A stretch of DNA of 64,000 nucleotides from an uncultured Bacteroidales bacterium (GTDB taxonomy: Bacteria; Bacteroidota; Bacteroidia; Bacteroidales; Paludibacteraceae): NCBI GenBank assembly GCA_902798965.1, contig CADBYS010000006.1:1-64000 (forward strand). Reading direction: 5' to 3'. Numbering within the stretch: position 1 is the first letter of the stretch; each line of letters begins with the position of its first letter. The notes below the pieces were generated by a model that was not told the DNA's origin, ran no database searches, and saw only the letters and a program-made list of their open reading frames with translations. Below, piece by piece: positions 35,485 through 44,503 of this stretch. The position numbers and the translations under genes were made by a program.

Positions 35485-37970
35485 TGAAAAAGCATATTGT
35501 CATAGTAATTCTGGCAGCGCTCATCGCTATGCCGCTTGCGGCGCAACCCAAGCGTGAGTTCCGAGCCTCGTGGCTGACCACCGTGTGGGCTATTGACTGG
35601 CCTACAACCTGGGGTATGACTACCGAGGCGGGTGTGCAAGCGCAGCAGAATGAGTTGCGTGCCTTGGTCGATTCGTTGGCATCGGCTAACATGAATGCCG
35701 TGTTCTTCCAGGTGCGCGGTTTCTGCGACGCAATGTACAACTCGGCGTACGAGCCGTGGAGCAAGTACCTGACCGGCAATCGTGGCGGTGTGCCAAGTTA
35801 CGACCCGCTGGCGCTGCTCGTCAGCTACGCTCACAGCAAGGGGATAGAGGTGCACGCGTGGATGAACCCGTACCGTTACTCCACGTCGGCTGATACCTAC
35901 GGCACCTTGCCGACCGATTATGCCAACACGCATCCCGAGTGGCTTGTGGAGTGCGGAGGTTATTATATTCTCAACCCCTGCTTGCCCGAGGTTAAGGAGC
36001 GCATAGCGGCCGTGGTGGCTGATCTGGTGGGTAAATACGATGTGGACGGTGTCATCTTCGACGACTACTTCTATCAGTCGGGTTACAAGAACAGTTATGA
36101 GGATTCGTACTATGCCGCTACAGGTGCCGGCTTGAGCCGTGCCGACTGGCGCCGCGAGCAGGTGAACGACATGGTACGTGTGGTGCACGATACCATTCAG
36201 GCTACCAAGCCTTGGGTATCGTTCGGAATAGGGCCAGCAGGTATAGCAGGCAAGAGTAATACCTCTGCACCGGTGTATGGCGTGGAGGGTTGTCCTGTAG
36301 GCAGCGACTGGCAGTACAACGGTATATACTCCGATCCGCTCGCGTGGTACGATCGCAAGTTGATAGACTATATGGCACCGCAATGCTACTGGAAGATCGG
36401 TGCGGGCAACGACTACGACCAACTCAGTAACTGGTGGTCGTATATCGCTTCCCACTTCAACCGCCACCTGTATATCAGCCAAGACTTGAGCGGCTTGGTC
36501 AATCCTTCGGCAAGCACGTCAAGTACCACGTTCCACTCCGATGAAACGGCGGCTCAGATGCAACTCGACCGCGATTACGACCGCATGGGTGCACCCGGAT
36601 CGGCGTGGTACTCGCTCAAGTCGGGCATGAAGACGCAAGGCTTCTTCCAGTATATCCGTCAGCACACCAACCAACATCCGGCTGTAGTGCCGATGAAGTC
36701 ATGGCAGCGCACCGACGATATGTTGTTTGCCTCCTCTATCCGTGATACCAACGGCAAACTTGTTTGGAATGCACCGGCGGACAACCTGCGTTATGCAGTC
36801 TATTCTATCCCTGCCGATAGCGTGGGTAAGAAAGGTATAGTAGGCTCATCGCGTTACTTGCTCGGAACAACTTACGAGCCCTCGTGGCCGTATCAGGCTT
36901 CGGCTACCAACACCTACGCCGTGGCGGTTCTTGACCGTTATGGCAACGAGTACCCCGCCCGCACCAAAGGCAACTCTACGCTTGGCGTGTCGAATGCCGT
37001 GACAAGCATGGCACCCGCCGATGGCGCACAAGTGCTGCTGCCGTGCTGGTTCAGCTGGCAGGCTGCCGACAAGGCCGACAGTTACTTCTTCCAACTATCG
37101 AAGAACGCCGACTTCTCGACGGTCGATTACGAGTGCGAAACCATCGAGCCGACCTTCAATGTAGGCTTGATAGAGTGGCTCACGAACAATACCACTTATT
37201 ATTGGCGCGTGCGCACGCGTAGTATTAACCGCACTGACACCTACTCGGCTGTGCAAAGTTTCTCGGGGAATTACTTCCATCTGCAGTCGCCTGTAGAGGG
37301 TGAGCAGAACTGTTCGATTACCTTGACGGTGGTATGCGACAGTGTGGCTTCGCCCAACGCCTCGTATCACTTCCAGATTGCTACGGCGAGCAGTTTCTCC
37401 GCAGCCAAGATGGTTTGGGAGGCGACGGTGAGCACGCCGCGCACTACCGTTCCGGATTCTGTATTGCTGTATAGCACGTATTACTACGTGCGCTGCGAGG
37501 TAAGTTACGATGGCGTAACGGCCATTGCGCCCGCTGTACGGTTCCGCACCGAGGCTCAGGAGGTTCCTGTACCCGTAATCATCTCTCCGGCGGAGGGCGA
37601 TACGATCATCGGTACGGAGGTAGAGATATGCTGGCAGCAGCAGCCGTCGTCCGGCTACCGTATCGAACTATCGACTACCGACAAGTTCTCCTCTAGGAAG
37701 ACGAAGGTGGCACGTCAGGAGTTTGATGCCTACTGCTACACCTATACGGAGTTGGAGCCGGCGCTGTACTATGTGCGTGTGATGGCTCTTGCCGATGGCG
37801 GCTGGACGGATGCCAGCGAGGTGGTAAGCTTCGTGCTCAATGCACCTTCGGCTGTCAATTCGGTCAGCAGCGAACAGGCGAAACCCGAAAAGGTGATTCG
37901 CAACGGACAACTGCTGATTCGCAAGAACGGCGAGTTGTATGATATATTCGGAAATAAAACAACAAAATAA
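35484..37970 (+). CDS. Secreted GHL10-family glycoside-hydrolase-like protein
   Basis: This 828-residue protein has a signal peptide (MKKHIVIVILAALIAMPLAAQ). Residues about 23-330 form the GHL10 (YngK-like) TIM barrel: FRASWLTTVWAIDWPTTWG, MNAVFFQVRGFCDAMYNS, GIEVHAWMNPYR and VDGVIFDDYFYQSGY, with the Asp-Asp as candidate catalytic acids. Fibronectin/Ig-like domains follow to about 790, and the C-terminal tail (LLIRKNGELYDIFGN) belongs to the group shared in this window. GHL10 enzymes are thought to act on sugar polymers; in this locus peptidoglycan glycan strands are the likely substrate, by context only. Confidence 0.87.
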   Translation: MKKHIVIVILAALIAMPLAAQPKREFRASWLTTVWAIDWPTTWGMTTEAGVQAQQNELRALVDSLASANMNAVFFQVRGFCDAMYNSAYEPWSKYLTGNRGGVPSYDPLALLVSYAHSKGIEVHAWMNPYRYSTSADTYGTLPTDYANTHPEWLVECGGYYILNPCLPEVKERIAAVVADLVGKYDVDGVIFDDYFYQSGYKNSYEDSYYAATGAGLSRADWRREQVNDMVRVVHDTIQATKPWVSFGIGPAGIAGKSNTSAPVYGVEGCPVGSDWQYNGIYSDPLAWYDRKLIDYMAPQCYWKIGAGNDYDQLSNWWSYIASHFNRHLYISQDLSGLVNPSASTSSTTFHSDETAAQMQLDRDYDRMGAPGSAWYSLKSGMKTQGFFQYIRQHTNQHPAVVPMKSWQRTDDMLFASSIRDTNGKLVWNAPADNLRYAVYSIPADSVGKKGIVGSSRYLLGTTYEPSWPYQASATNTYAVAVLDRYGNEYPARTKGNSTLGVSNAVTSMAPADGAQVLLPCWFSWQAADKADSYFFQLSKNADFSTVDYECETIEPTFNVGLIEWLTNNTTYYWRVRTRSINRTDTYSAVQSFSGNYFHLQSPVEGEQNCSITLTVVCDSVASPNASYHFQIATASSFSAAKMVWEATVSTPRTTVPDSVLLYSTYYYVRCEVSYDGVTAIAPAVRFRTEAQEVPVPVIISPAEGDTIIGTEVEICWQQQPSSGYRIELSTTDKFSSRKTKVARQEFDAYCYTYTELEPALYYVRVMALADGGWTDASEVVSFVLNAPSAVNSVSSEQAKPEKVIRNGQLLIRKNGELYDIFGNKTTK

Positions 37971-38055
37971 CAATTATTTCTTAACGGTATCGAGTCGGAG
38001 AGGACGTGTCCTCACCGGGGAGGTACAAATCTATTAACACAAAAACACAAAAGGT

Positions 38056-41000
38056 ATGAAGAAAGTATTTTCTTTATTTGCTTCCCTCGTATTGGCAGTA
38101 ACCATGTTTGCTGCAGAGGGTGACATCGTTGGCCGTATTGCCGGTGAGTTGACCGGTGGCACGCCTATGATTACTAACGGTTTGAATGTCAATTCTAACC
38201 GTGGTGGTTTTGCTGTAAAGGAGGACGGTGTGTTCTTCTGCAACGGCGCAACAGGCCACATGCTGAAGGCTCCGCTGGATCTTTCCGCTGCTCCTGTAGC
38301 TGAGAATGACTCTATCGGTACAGGTTTCTACATGGATTTCGATGACGCAGGTCATATCGTTATCTATGCATGGACTGTTGGTTCCGCTACGATGGACGTA
38401 GCTCAGGTGTATGACGCTGACTACAACCTGTTGCGTAACGATACATTGCTCCTCAACGGCCGTTGCGATATGCCGACTCTCGCCGGTAATGTGGTTGAAG
38501 GTCGTGGTGCATACTTTACTGCAAGCAACAGCGCAAAAGCTGTGCTTCGTCACAATCTGGTTGACGGTGTGCTGACATCTATCGACACTATTCCTTCTCC
38601 GGTTGCACATGGCGGTAACAGTAGTGTAGCTCCGCTTGACGTGGATCATTTCTATGTTCAATCACGCGGTAATGCGCTGTATTATGTTGATATGAGCGGT
38701 GATGCTCCAGTGGTTACGAATATGCCGTTCTTCGGTGAAAACACCTTTACCTCGGCTTATGGTGGCAAGGCATTCAAGTTGGCAGGTCACACGCTGTATG
38801 TCATGGGTACGTACAAGGTGGGCGGTTATCTCGGCTCGTTTGCTGTATTTGATGTTACCGATCCGGCTAACCCCTATCAGATTGCTGATGAAGCAAGCAC
38901 TATGGGTACATCAGCTATGGGTACCGCTTGCGTAACTTTCCGCGTTGTTATGGGCGATCAAGTGGCTCATATCTACGAGTACGCTTGCTACGCTGTTCGT
39001 GAGTACGATCTGACCGTTTCCTCGGCTACCTTCATCAAACAGAATGTTGAGGGCGAAGAGTGGCAGGCAATGAAGTCGGATAATGGTATGCTCGTTTTGA
39101 ACAACCAGATCTACAAAGGTGCTGACATCATGATGAACAGCGCTGCTGAGAATGAAGGTGCAAGAACATTTGCTGCTGCCGACATTATCTTTGACGGTAC
39201 GGTAGTTGCTAAGGATACCATCGATTTCATCTATGATCCCGTTATCGACTCGCTGACCATCCATTTGGTTGGTACGTTTGTTCCGTGCATCGACTTCGCT
39301 GTTACTGTTCCCGAAGGAACGCCTAACTGCTACATCGCCGGTAACTTCAACAACTGGGGCTTTACCCGCATGGTGAAACTCGACGACACCCACTACAAGT
39401 ACAAATATGTAGGCACAGCTGCTCTTACTGAGAATGTACAATACAAGTACACATGCGGTGAGGACTGGGCTTATGTAGAGAAGAATTCTGACGGCTCGGA
39501 GATGAGTAACCGTTCTTGGGCTGAGGCTGACGTTGTTGCAACCTGGGCTTCTATACCTGTAATTAACGAGGTTACCTACGAACTCAATGGTGGTGTAACC
39601 AACGATTATGGCTGGAAGACCAAAGGTGAGGTGCTGCTGGATCTCCAAAATGACATCAATGCTGATCTGAGCAAGAGCTACACTTGGGCTAAGATGGAGG
39701 ACGGTATCGTTTATTACAACCTGAACGGTACTTGGACGAAGGAAACCGCTGCTGAGGGTACAGCTTGTACCGTAACAGGTTTCGTTCAGAATACTACGTA
39801 CAACACAACAGATATGTTGAAGACCTACATTTCGGTTACCAAAGCTGAAAAGTATGGTTGGCTCAAGGATGTTATCGTTGCTGCTCGTACAGCTGCCGGT
39901 TTGGCTGCTACGGATGAGGACTTGAGCGAAAATATTTATCGTAAGGAGGTTTCCGCCTTCTTCCTGAACTCTCCGTCGGAACCGGCTTGGCCTGTTTCAG
40001 CCGGATATGAGGCTATGGGTACGCTCGATGCCTTCCAGCCTATCTGGAAGCATGGATTTGCTAACCCGACTACGGTTACTGATCCGTTCGTACTGAATCG
40101 CCCGTACTATGCAGGCATGACCTTCGACGGATGGTATGCTGAGGCTGACTTCTCGGGCGAGAAGGTTACTTCGATTGACGCCAATACAAGCGGCACACTG
40201 TATGCTAAGTGGGTTGAGTACATCCCGACGCTGGCAGAGGTAATCGCAATGGCTGACAACACCGATACCAATGCTAAGGGTGTGGTAACCTACGTCAATG
40301 GCAAGAACGCTTATATCCAAGACGCTTCGGCTGGTATGCTGCTCTACCTCAAGAACAATCCGAGTGCTGACTTTGTTGTTGGTAAGGAAGTTGTTGTTAA
40401 GGGTACGAGAACTACCTACGGTGGTGCTCCTGAAATCAAGAACGTTGAGGAAGTACGTGCTGAGAATGGTACGATGCCTAAGGCTGTAAGCCTGGCTACG
40501 CTGGCTGCTGCTACCGCTGATCCGCTCAAGTACTTCGGACAACTCATCGCATTCAAGGGTCTGACCATCGTTGCTCTGGATAGCTACAAGAACCCGAGCT
40601 TGACCGATGGTGTTGATACTGTTGCTTGCTACAAGATGTCGGTTGACGACGCTCTGTTCCCTGTTGGCACGAAGGTTGACGTAACTGCTATCGCAGGTTA
40701 CTATAACGGCTTCCAACTCGTAGGTGATCCTGCCGGTATCGTTGAGGCAGGTGGTGCAGGCAAGGATAGCTATGCTTATGCTGCTTACGGCGAGAACGGT
40801 GAGTACACCTTGACGAACAAGTGGATCTACTCGAACATTCAAGACAACTTCGCATCGAATATGCCGGCTCCTGCCGATCATGCTCGTGGCATGGTTGCCA
40901 AGGATGGTAAGATGTACTTCATCAACCGTCAGAACGGCTCGTTCACCGTTGTTAACGGTGCTACAGGCAAGATGCTTGATCCTATCGTTATTACCGGTGA

Positions 41001-42048
41001 GCACCTGTTCCAGACCGAAGTTGTTACTGACTCGGCTACCGGTGCCAAGGAGTGGAAAGACTGCGCTACGCTGAAGTTCAACGATGTGAAGCTCGACCAG
41101 GCCGGTCACTTCCTCATCGGTGGTTGCGTAAGTGGTGGTAACCGCTTCCAAATCTATAAGGTGGACATCGCTACCGGCGCTGCTACCGTTGTAGTGGACG
41201 ATCGTCTGTATGACTATCCGGACTTCGAACTCGAAGGCAAGGCTACTGCATGGCGCTTCGACGCATTCAACGTTTACGGTGATGTTGACAGCAAGGCTAT
41301 CATCATGGCTGCTGACGCTAACTCGTTCTACGTTTACAAGTGGGAGATCACCAACGGCGTTGCCGGTGCAGCTGAGCAGATTGACTGCGAGCCGCTCGAG
41401 ACCGACGAATCGCTGCTCGTTAAGGATGGCGTTCTCTCTGCTACCGCCTTCGGTACAGCTCCGCAAATCTTCCCCGTTGACTTCAACTACTTCTATGTTG
41501 ACGGCTGGAACACTCTGCCGATGCTTTACGATATGGACGGTACGCTGGTTGAGGACTTCGCAACTGTTCCTACAGGCGTACAAGTTGGTATGCCGGGCGA
41601 CACCTGCGTAATGAACACCGGTCACAACGGCCTCTGCGAGTTCCAGGTTGGCGACGAGTACTACCTCGTTATGGCAGCTACCAACACCGTTGGCAGTCCG
41701 ACCTCTGCATTTGCTCTGTACAAGTTCGCTGATGAGAACAAGGAGTTCAGCGAGATGACCCCGATGTGGTTCTTCCCGGTTGAGGGTATGGGCGCTGCTA
41801 CCAACGGCTGCCGTACCGCTGTTCCGTCGGTTGAGGTTGACCAGGAGAAGGCTGTCGCTACCCTCTACGTTTACACCAACAACAACGGTTATGGCGTTTA
41901 CGAGATGACCGGCGTTAAGGGTGGTGACGCAGTTGTTAACGTTAACAGCGACAACACCATCAAGGCTATCAAGCGCATTGAGAATGGTAACCTCTACATC
42001 ATCCGCAATGGTGTACGTTACAACGCTCAAGGCGTAGTAGCTGAGTAA
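38056..42048 (+). CDS. Large secreted multidomain protein: propeller-like halves, CBM48-like, InlB-like and OB-like parts
   Basis: This 1330-residue protein has a signal peptide (MKKVFSLFASLVLAVTMFA). The N-terminal region (to about 400) and the C-terminal region (about 900-1300) have similar propeller-like blades. Between them lie a CBM48/AMPK-like segment (CYIAGNFNNWGFTRMVKL.. near 427), an InlB-type repeat (FDGWYAEADFSGEKVTSI near 695) and an OB-like stretch (GVVTYVNGKNAYIQDASAGMLLYL). The tail (LYIIRNGVRYNAQG) matches the shared C-terminal group. It may bind glycans at the surface. Codon choice differs from its neighbours, with many GTT and GCT codons where flanking genes use GTG and GCG/GCC, suggesting high expression or separate origin. 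The upstream gap has a GAGGAC/GTCCTC hairpin. Confidence 0.75.
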   Translation: MKKVFSLFASLVLAVTMFAAEGDIVGRIAGELTGGTPMITNGLNVNSNRGGFAVKEDGVFFCNGATGHMLKAPLDLSAAPVAENDSIGTGFYMDFDDAGHIVIYAWTVGSATMDVAQVYDADYNLLRNDTLLLNGRCDMPTLAGNVVEGRGAYFTASNSAKAVLRHNLVDGVLTSIDTIPSPVAHGGNSSVAPLDVDHFYVQSRGNALYYVDMSGDAPVVTNMPFFGENTFTSAYGGKAFKLAGHTLYVMGTYKVGGYLGSFAVFDVTDPANPYQIADEASTMGTSAMGTACVTFRVVMGDQVAHIYEYACYAVREYDLTVSSATFIKQNVEGEEWQAMKSDNGMLVLNNQIYKGADIMMNSAAENEGARTFAAADIIFDGTVVAKDTIDFIYDPVIDSLTIHLVGTFVPCIDFAVTVPEGTPNCYIAGNFNNWGFTRMVKLDDTHYKYKYVGTAALTENVQYKYTCGEDWAYVEKNSDGSEMSNRSWAEADVVATWASIPVINEVTYELNGGVTNDYGWKTKGEVLLDLQNDINADLSKSYTWAKMEDGIVYYNLNGTWTKETAAEGTACTVTGFVQNTTYNTTDMLKTYISVTKAEKYGWLKDVIVAARTAAGLAATDEDLSENIYRKEVSAFFLNSPSEPAWPVSAGYEAMGTLDAFQPIWKHGFANPTTVTDPFVLNRPYYAGMTFDGWYAEADFSGEKVTSIDANTSGTLYAKWVEYIPTLAEVIAMADNTDTNAKGVVTYVNGKNAYIQDASAGMLLYLKNNPSADFVVGKEVVVKGTRTTYGGAPEIKNVEEVRAENGTMPKAVSLATLAAATADPLKYFGQLIAFKGLTIVALDSYKNPSLTDGVDTVACYKMSVDDALFPVGTKVDVTAIAGYYNGFQLVGDPAGIVEAGGAGKDSYAYAAYGENGEYTLTNKWIYSNIQDNFASNMPAPADHARGMVAKDGKMYFINRQNGSFTVVNGATGKMLDPIVITGEHLFQTEVVTDSATGAKEWKDCATLKFNDVKLDQAGHFLIGGCVSGGNRFQIYKVDIATGAATVVVDDRLYDYPDFELEGKATAWRFDAFNVYGDVDSKAIIMAADANSFYVYKWEITNGVAGAAEQIDCEPLETDESLLVKDGVLSATAFGTAPQIFPVDFNYFYVDGWNTLPMLYDMDGTLVEDFATVPTGVQVGMPGDTCVMNTGHNGLCEFQVGDEYYLVMAATNTVGSPTSAFALYKFADENKEFSEMTPMWFFPVEGMGAATNGCRTAVPSVEVDQEKAVATLYVYTNNNGYGVYEMTGVKGGDAVVNVNSDNTIKAIKRIENGNLYIIRNGVRYNAQGVVAE

Positions 42049-42055
42049 CTTTACG

Positions 42056-42090
42056 AAACAAGGGGGCACAATCCCGTGCCCCCTTGTTTT
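42056..42090 (+). terminator. Rho-independent terminator after the large secreted protein
   Basis: Stem AAACAAGGGGGCAC/GTGCCCCCTTGTTT with a short AATCCC-type loop, followed by TC. It is strong and 8 bases after the stop, so transcription of the next gene may need read-through or its own promoter. Confidence 0.85.
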
Positions 42091-42108
42091 CAAATACCCT
42101 TAATAGCT

Positions 42109-42160
42109 GTTGACCAATATTGGTCAACGCCAATAACACTTGTTGACCACCATGGTCAAC
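42109..42160. promoter_or_regulatory. Twin palindromes upstream of the phosphodiester glycosidase gene
   Basis: GTTGACCAATATTGGTCAAC (42109-42128, perfect 20-bp palindrome) and GTTGACCACCATGGTCAAC (42142-42160) lie between a terminator and the start codon at 42169. Both share GTTGACCA/TGGTCAAC half sites. They could be operators for a dimeric repressor or mRNA hairpins that mask the start region. Confidence 0.6.
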
Positions 42161-42168
42161 CCCCTACC

Positions 42169-44496
42169 ATGAAACGCAGTTGTATTCTTCTTCTGACTCT
42201 TCTGCTATGCCGCCTGGCTGCTGCTATTACCCTTAATGGTGTCCATTACACCATCGATACCTTGGCGCAGTTCCCCGTAGGTTGCGGAGCCATGTACTAC
42301 CAGCTCCGGATGAGCCGCACCTTCGATGGCACGGGGCGCATCGATGCGTACCTGATGACCGTGGATACCCATAACCCTTATGTCCGTATCGAGCAGGTGC
42401 TTGGCAAAGACCAACTCGTTGGTACGGAACGCGTATCGGCTATGGCCGAGCGCACCACTACGCCAACACATGTCGTGTTTGGCGGAACGAACGGTGACTT
42501 CTTTGTCACCCAAGGCGATGTAGGACGGCCGACCGGTCTGACCATCGTCAACAATGAATTCGCCTATACCCCTTCCAACAACCGTCGTCTGGGAGGCGTG
42601 GACGAACAGATGCGTGCCATCATCGGCACCAAGATGGAATTTATCGGTTCATTCGTATTACCTGACACGGCTTATCCTCCCGGAGTGATTTCGTCACCCA
42701 TGGATAGAATAAATACGACCATTGCACATGTCAATTATACACGAGACGTTAACGAACTCGTACTATATAACGAACACAACGGTGCCACCACCGGCACCAA
42801 CCGCTACGGCACCGAACTCCTGGTAGAACTGATCCCCGGCGAAACATGGAAAACCACAGGAACCATGCGTGCCTTGGTTACAGCTAAGGAAGTAGGGGTA
42901 GGCAGCATGGTCATCCCAACAGGAAAGGCTGTGCTCTCCGCTCATGGCGTAAGAGCAGATATGCTTAACTATGTCGAGGTGGGCGACACCGTAGAGATAC
43001 GTCTGCAACTCAAGGTGGATGACCAGCCTGTGAGGATGTCGCAATGCATCGGCGGCGATACGTACGCGCTGATTGTCAAGAAAGGCAGGGTAGAGCAGTC
43101 GAACTTCTGGGACGAGTTGCACCCGCGTACGGCTTTCGGGGCGTCGCAGGCCAACGATACCTTGTTCTTCCTTGTGGTGGATGGCCGCGGTCAGAGTGCC
43201 GGCTGCACCACCAAGGTGCTCGGCGAGATCATGCAGTACTACGGCGCCTATACGGCGGTTAACTGGGACGGTGGCGGCTCGTCCTGTATGTACCTGCGCC
43301 CGTTCGGGCAGGTGAACAACGGCTCCGACGGCTCGGAGCGGGCTGTGGGCAATGCCATGTACGCAGTGGCGGAAGTGCCCGAAGAGGATCTGACCATCGC
43401 CGCTATTGCCCCCTATCGGCCTATATACAGCTTGCCGCGTTACGGCATAGCCGAACCCAAGTTCCTGGGTTACAACCGTTTCGGTGTGCTGGTGGATACC
43501 TGCGTGCAGGGCGTAACGCTGCAATGCGATGCTTCGCTCGGGCAGATTATGCCCGACGGACGATTCCTTGCCTCGGGTACCGAGGGTGGCATACTTACCG
43601 CTGTGTTGCCCGCATCGGGCGGCAACATAACGTGCCCTATTCAGGTGCGGCTGATGAGCTCCGCGCCCGTGGCGTTCCTCTTGGACTCCGTGCTTGTGGA
43701 CAGGTATCACAGCTATCAGGTAGTTATCCGAAGCACTATTCAGGGACACACCCACGACTTGCTGCCTGCTGCCCTTAGCTGGCGCTCGCTCAACGAGGAG
43801 ATAGCCACGGTGGATGCCGAAGGTATCATCCGTGGCGTGAGCGATGGCACAACAGCTGTCATCGGAGCTGTGGGCGACTTTGCCGACACCCTGTATGTCA
43901 GCGTAGCCAACCCCACGGCGCGGCTTATGTGCTGGGACGACTTTACGCAACATAACCTCTGGGAACTCACTGCCACCACGAACTTCAACCCCGAGTGGGA
44001 CAATACGAACATCACGTACAACTACGCCGGTGGCCGTGGCTCGTTTGTGCGCATGGAGCGTCAGGCACCTATACTTGCTGTTCCCGATACCATCCGCATC
44101 CCCCTCCACACCACTGCTCCGCTGCAGAAGGTGACCATTGGCCTCAGGCCGAACAATGCCATCGCCTCGCAGACGATTACCTTGTTCGATAGCGGCTTAC
44201 AGCAAGACGCCGATACGGTGATGGATATCTGTGTGGCCGACGTGTTCGGGAAGGATATGGATATCTATCCCCTGCACTTCGATTATATCAAGTTCTTCCT
44301 GGATACCAAGACCCAGAAGCAACAGCAATCCTTCCTGATGAACGGCATATGGCTCGTGTGCGATGCCTGGCAGCCTTCCGCACTCAGCCAAACAACAACC
44401 GACAATCCCGATTCGCGCAAGCTCCTCACCCCCGAGGGACTGCGCATCATACATAACAACAAATCCTACGACGTTCTTGGAACGCCTGTTAAATGA
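42169..44496 (+). CDS. Secreted phosphodiester glycosidase (NAGPA-like) with Big_2 domain
   Basis: I start at ATG 42169 (MKRSCILLLTLLLCRLAAA); the frame is open back to 42076 but that stretch is a terminator and palindromes. The product has 775 residues. The NAGPA/phosphodiester glycosidase domain shows FGGTNGDFF, HPRTAFGASQANDTLFFLVVDGRG and YGAYTAVNWDGGGSSCMYL, the typical GGxxGDFF and NLDGGGSS-like motifs. A Big_2 Ig-like domain follows (LSWRSLNEEIATVDAEGIIRGVSDGTTAV), then a C-terminal region and the tail IIHNNKSYDVLGTP. Related enzymes remove alpha-GlcNAc from phosphodiesters, so wall teichoic acid- or peptidoglycan-linked sugars are possible substrates. It ends 7 bases before the amidase gene. 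Confidence 0.87.
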   Translation: MKRSCILLLTLLLCRLAAAITLNGVHYTIDTLAQFPVGCGAMYYQLRMSRTFDGTGRIDAYLMTVDTHNPYVRIEQVLGKDQLVGTERVSAMAERTTTPTHVVFGGTNGDFFVTQGDVGRPTGLTIVNNEFAYTPSNNRRLGGVDEQMRAIIGTKMEFIGSFVLPDTAYPPGVISSPMDRINTTIAHVNYTRDVNELVLYNEHNGATTGTNRYGTELLVELIPGETWKTTGTMRALVTAKEVGVGSMVIPTGKAVLSAHGVRADMLNYVEVGDTVEIRLQLKVDDQPVRMSQCIGGDTYALIVKKGRVEQSNFWDELHPRTAFGASQANDTLFFLVVDGRGQSAGCTTKVLGEIMQYYGAYTAVNWDGGGSSCMYLRPFGQVNNGSDGSERAVGNAMYAVAEVPEEDLTIAAIAPYRPIYSLPRYGIAEPKFLGYNRFGVLVDTCVQGVTLQCDASLGQIMPDGRFLASGTEGGILTAVLPASGGNITCPIQVRLMSSAPVAFLLDSVLVDRYHSYQVVIRSTIQGHTHDLLPAALSWRSLNEEIATVDAEGIIRGVSDGTTAVIGAVGDFADTLYVSVANPTARLMCWDDFTQHNLWELTATTNFNPEWDNTNITYNYAGGRGSFVRMERQAPILAVPDTIRIPLHTTAPLQKVTIGLRPNNAIASQTITLFDSGLQQDADTVMDICVADVFGKDMDIYPLHFDYIKFFLDTKTQKQQQSFLMNGIWLVCDAWQPSALSQTTTDNPDSRKLLTPEGLRIIHNNKSYDVLGTPVK

Positions 44497-44503
44497 GATA
44501 CCT

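Noticed and set aside
39997-42093. Long minus-strand open frame (698 codons) opposite the large secreted protein
   Set aside because: It is antisense to a gene with clear signal peptide and domains; long antisense frames also occur opposite leuS (8567-10099), SusC (27741-29564), SusD (31337-32875) and the glycosidase (42763-44109), as expected from the strong codon bias.
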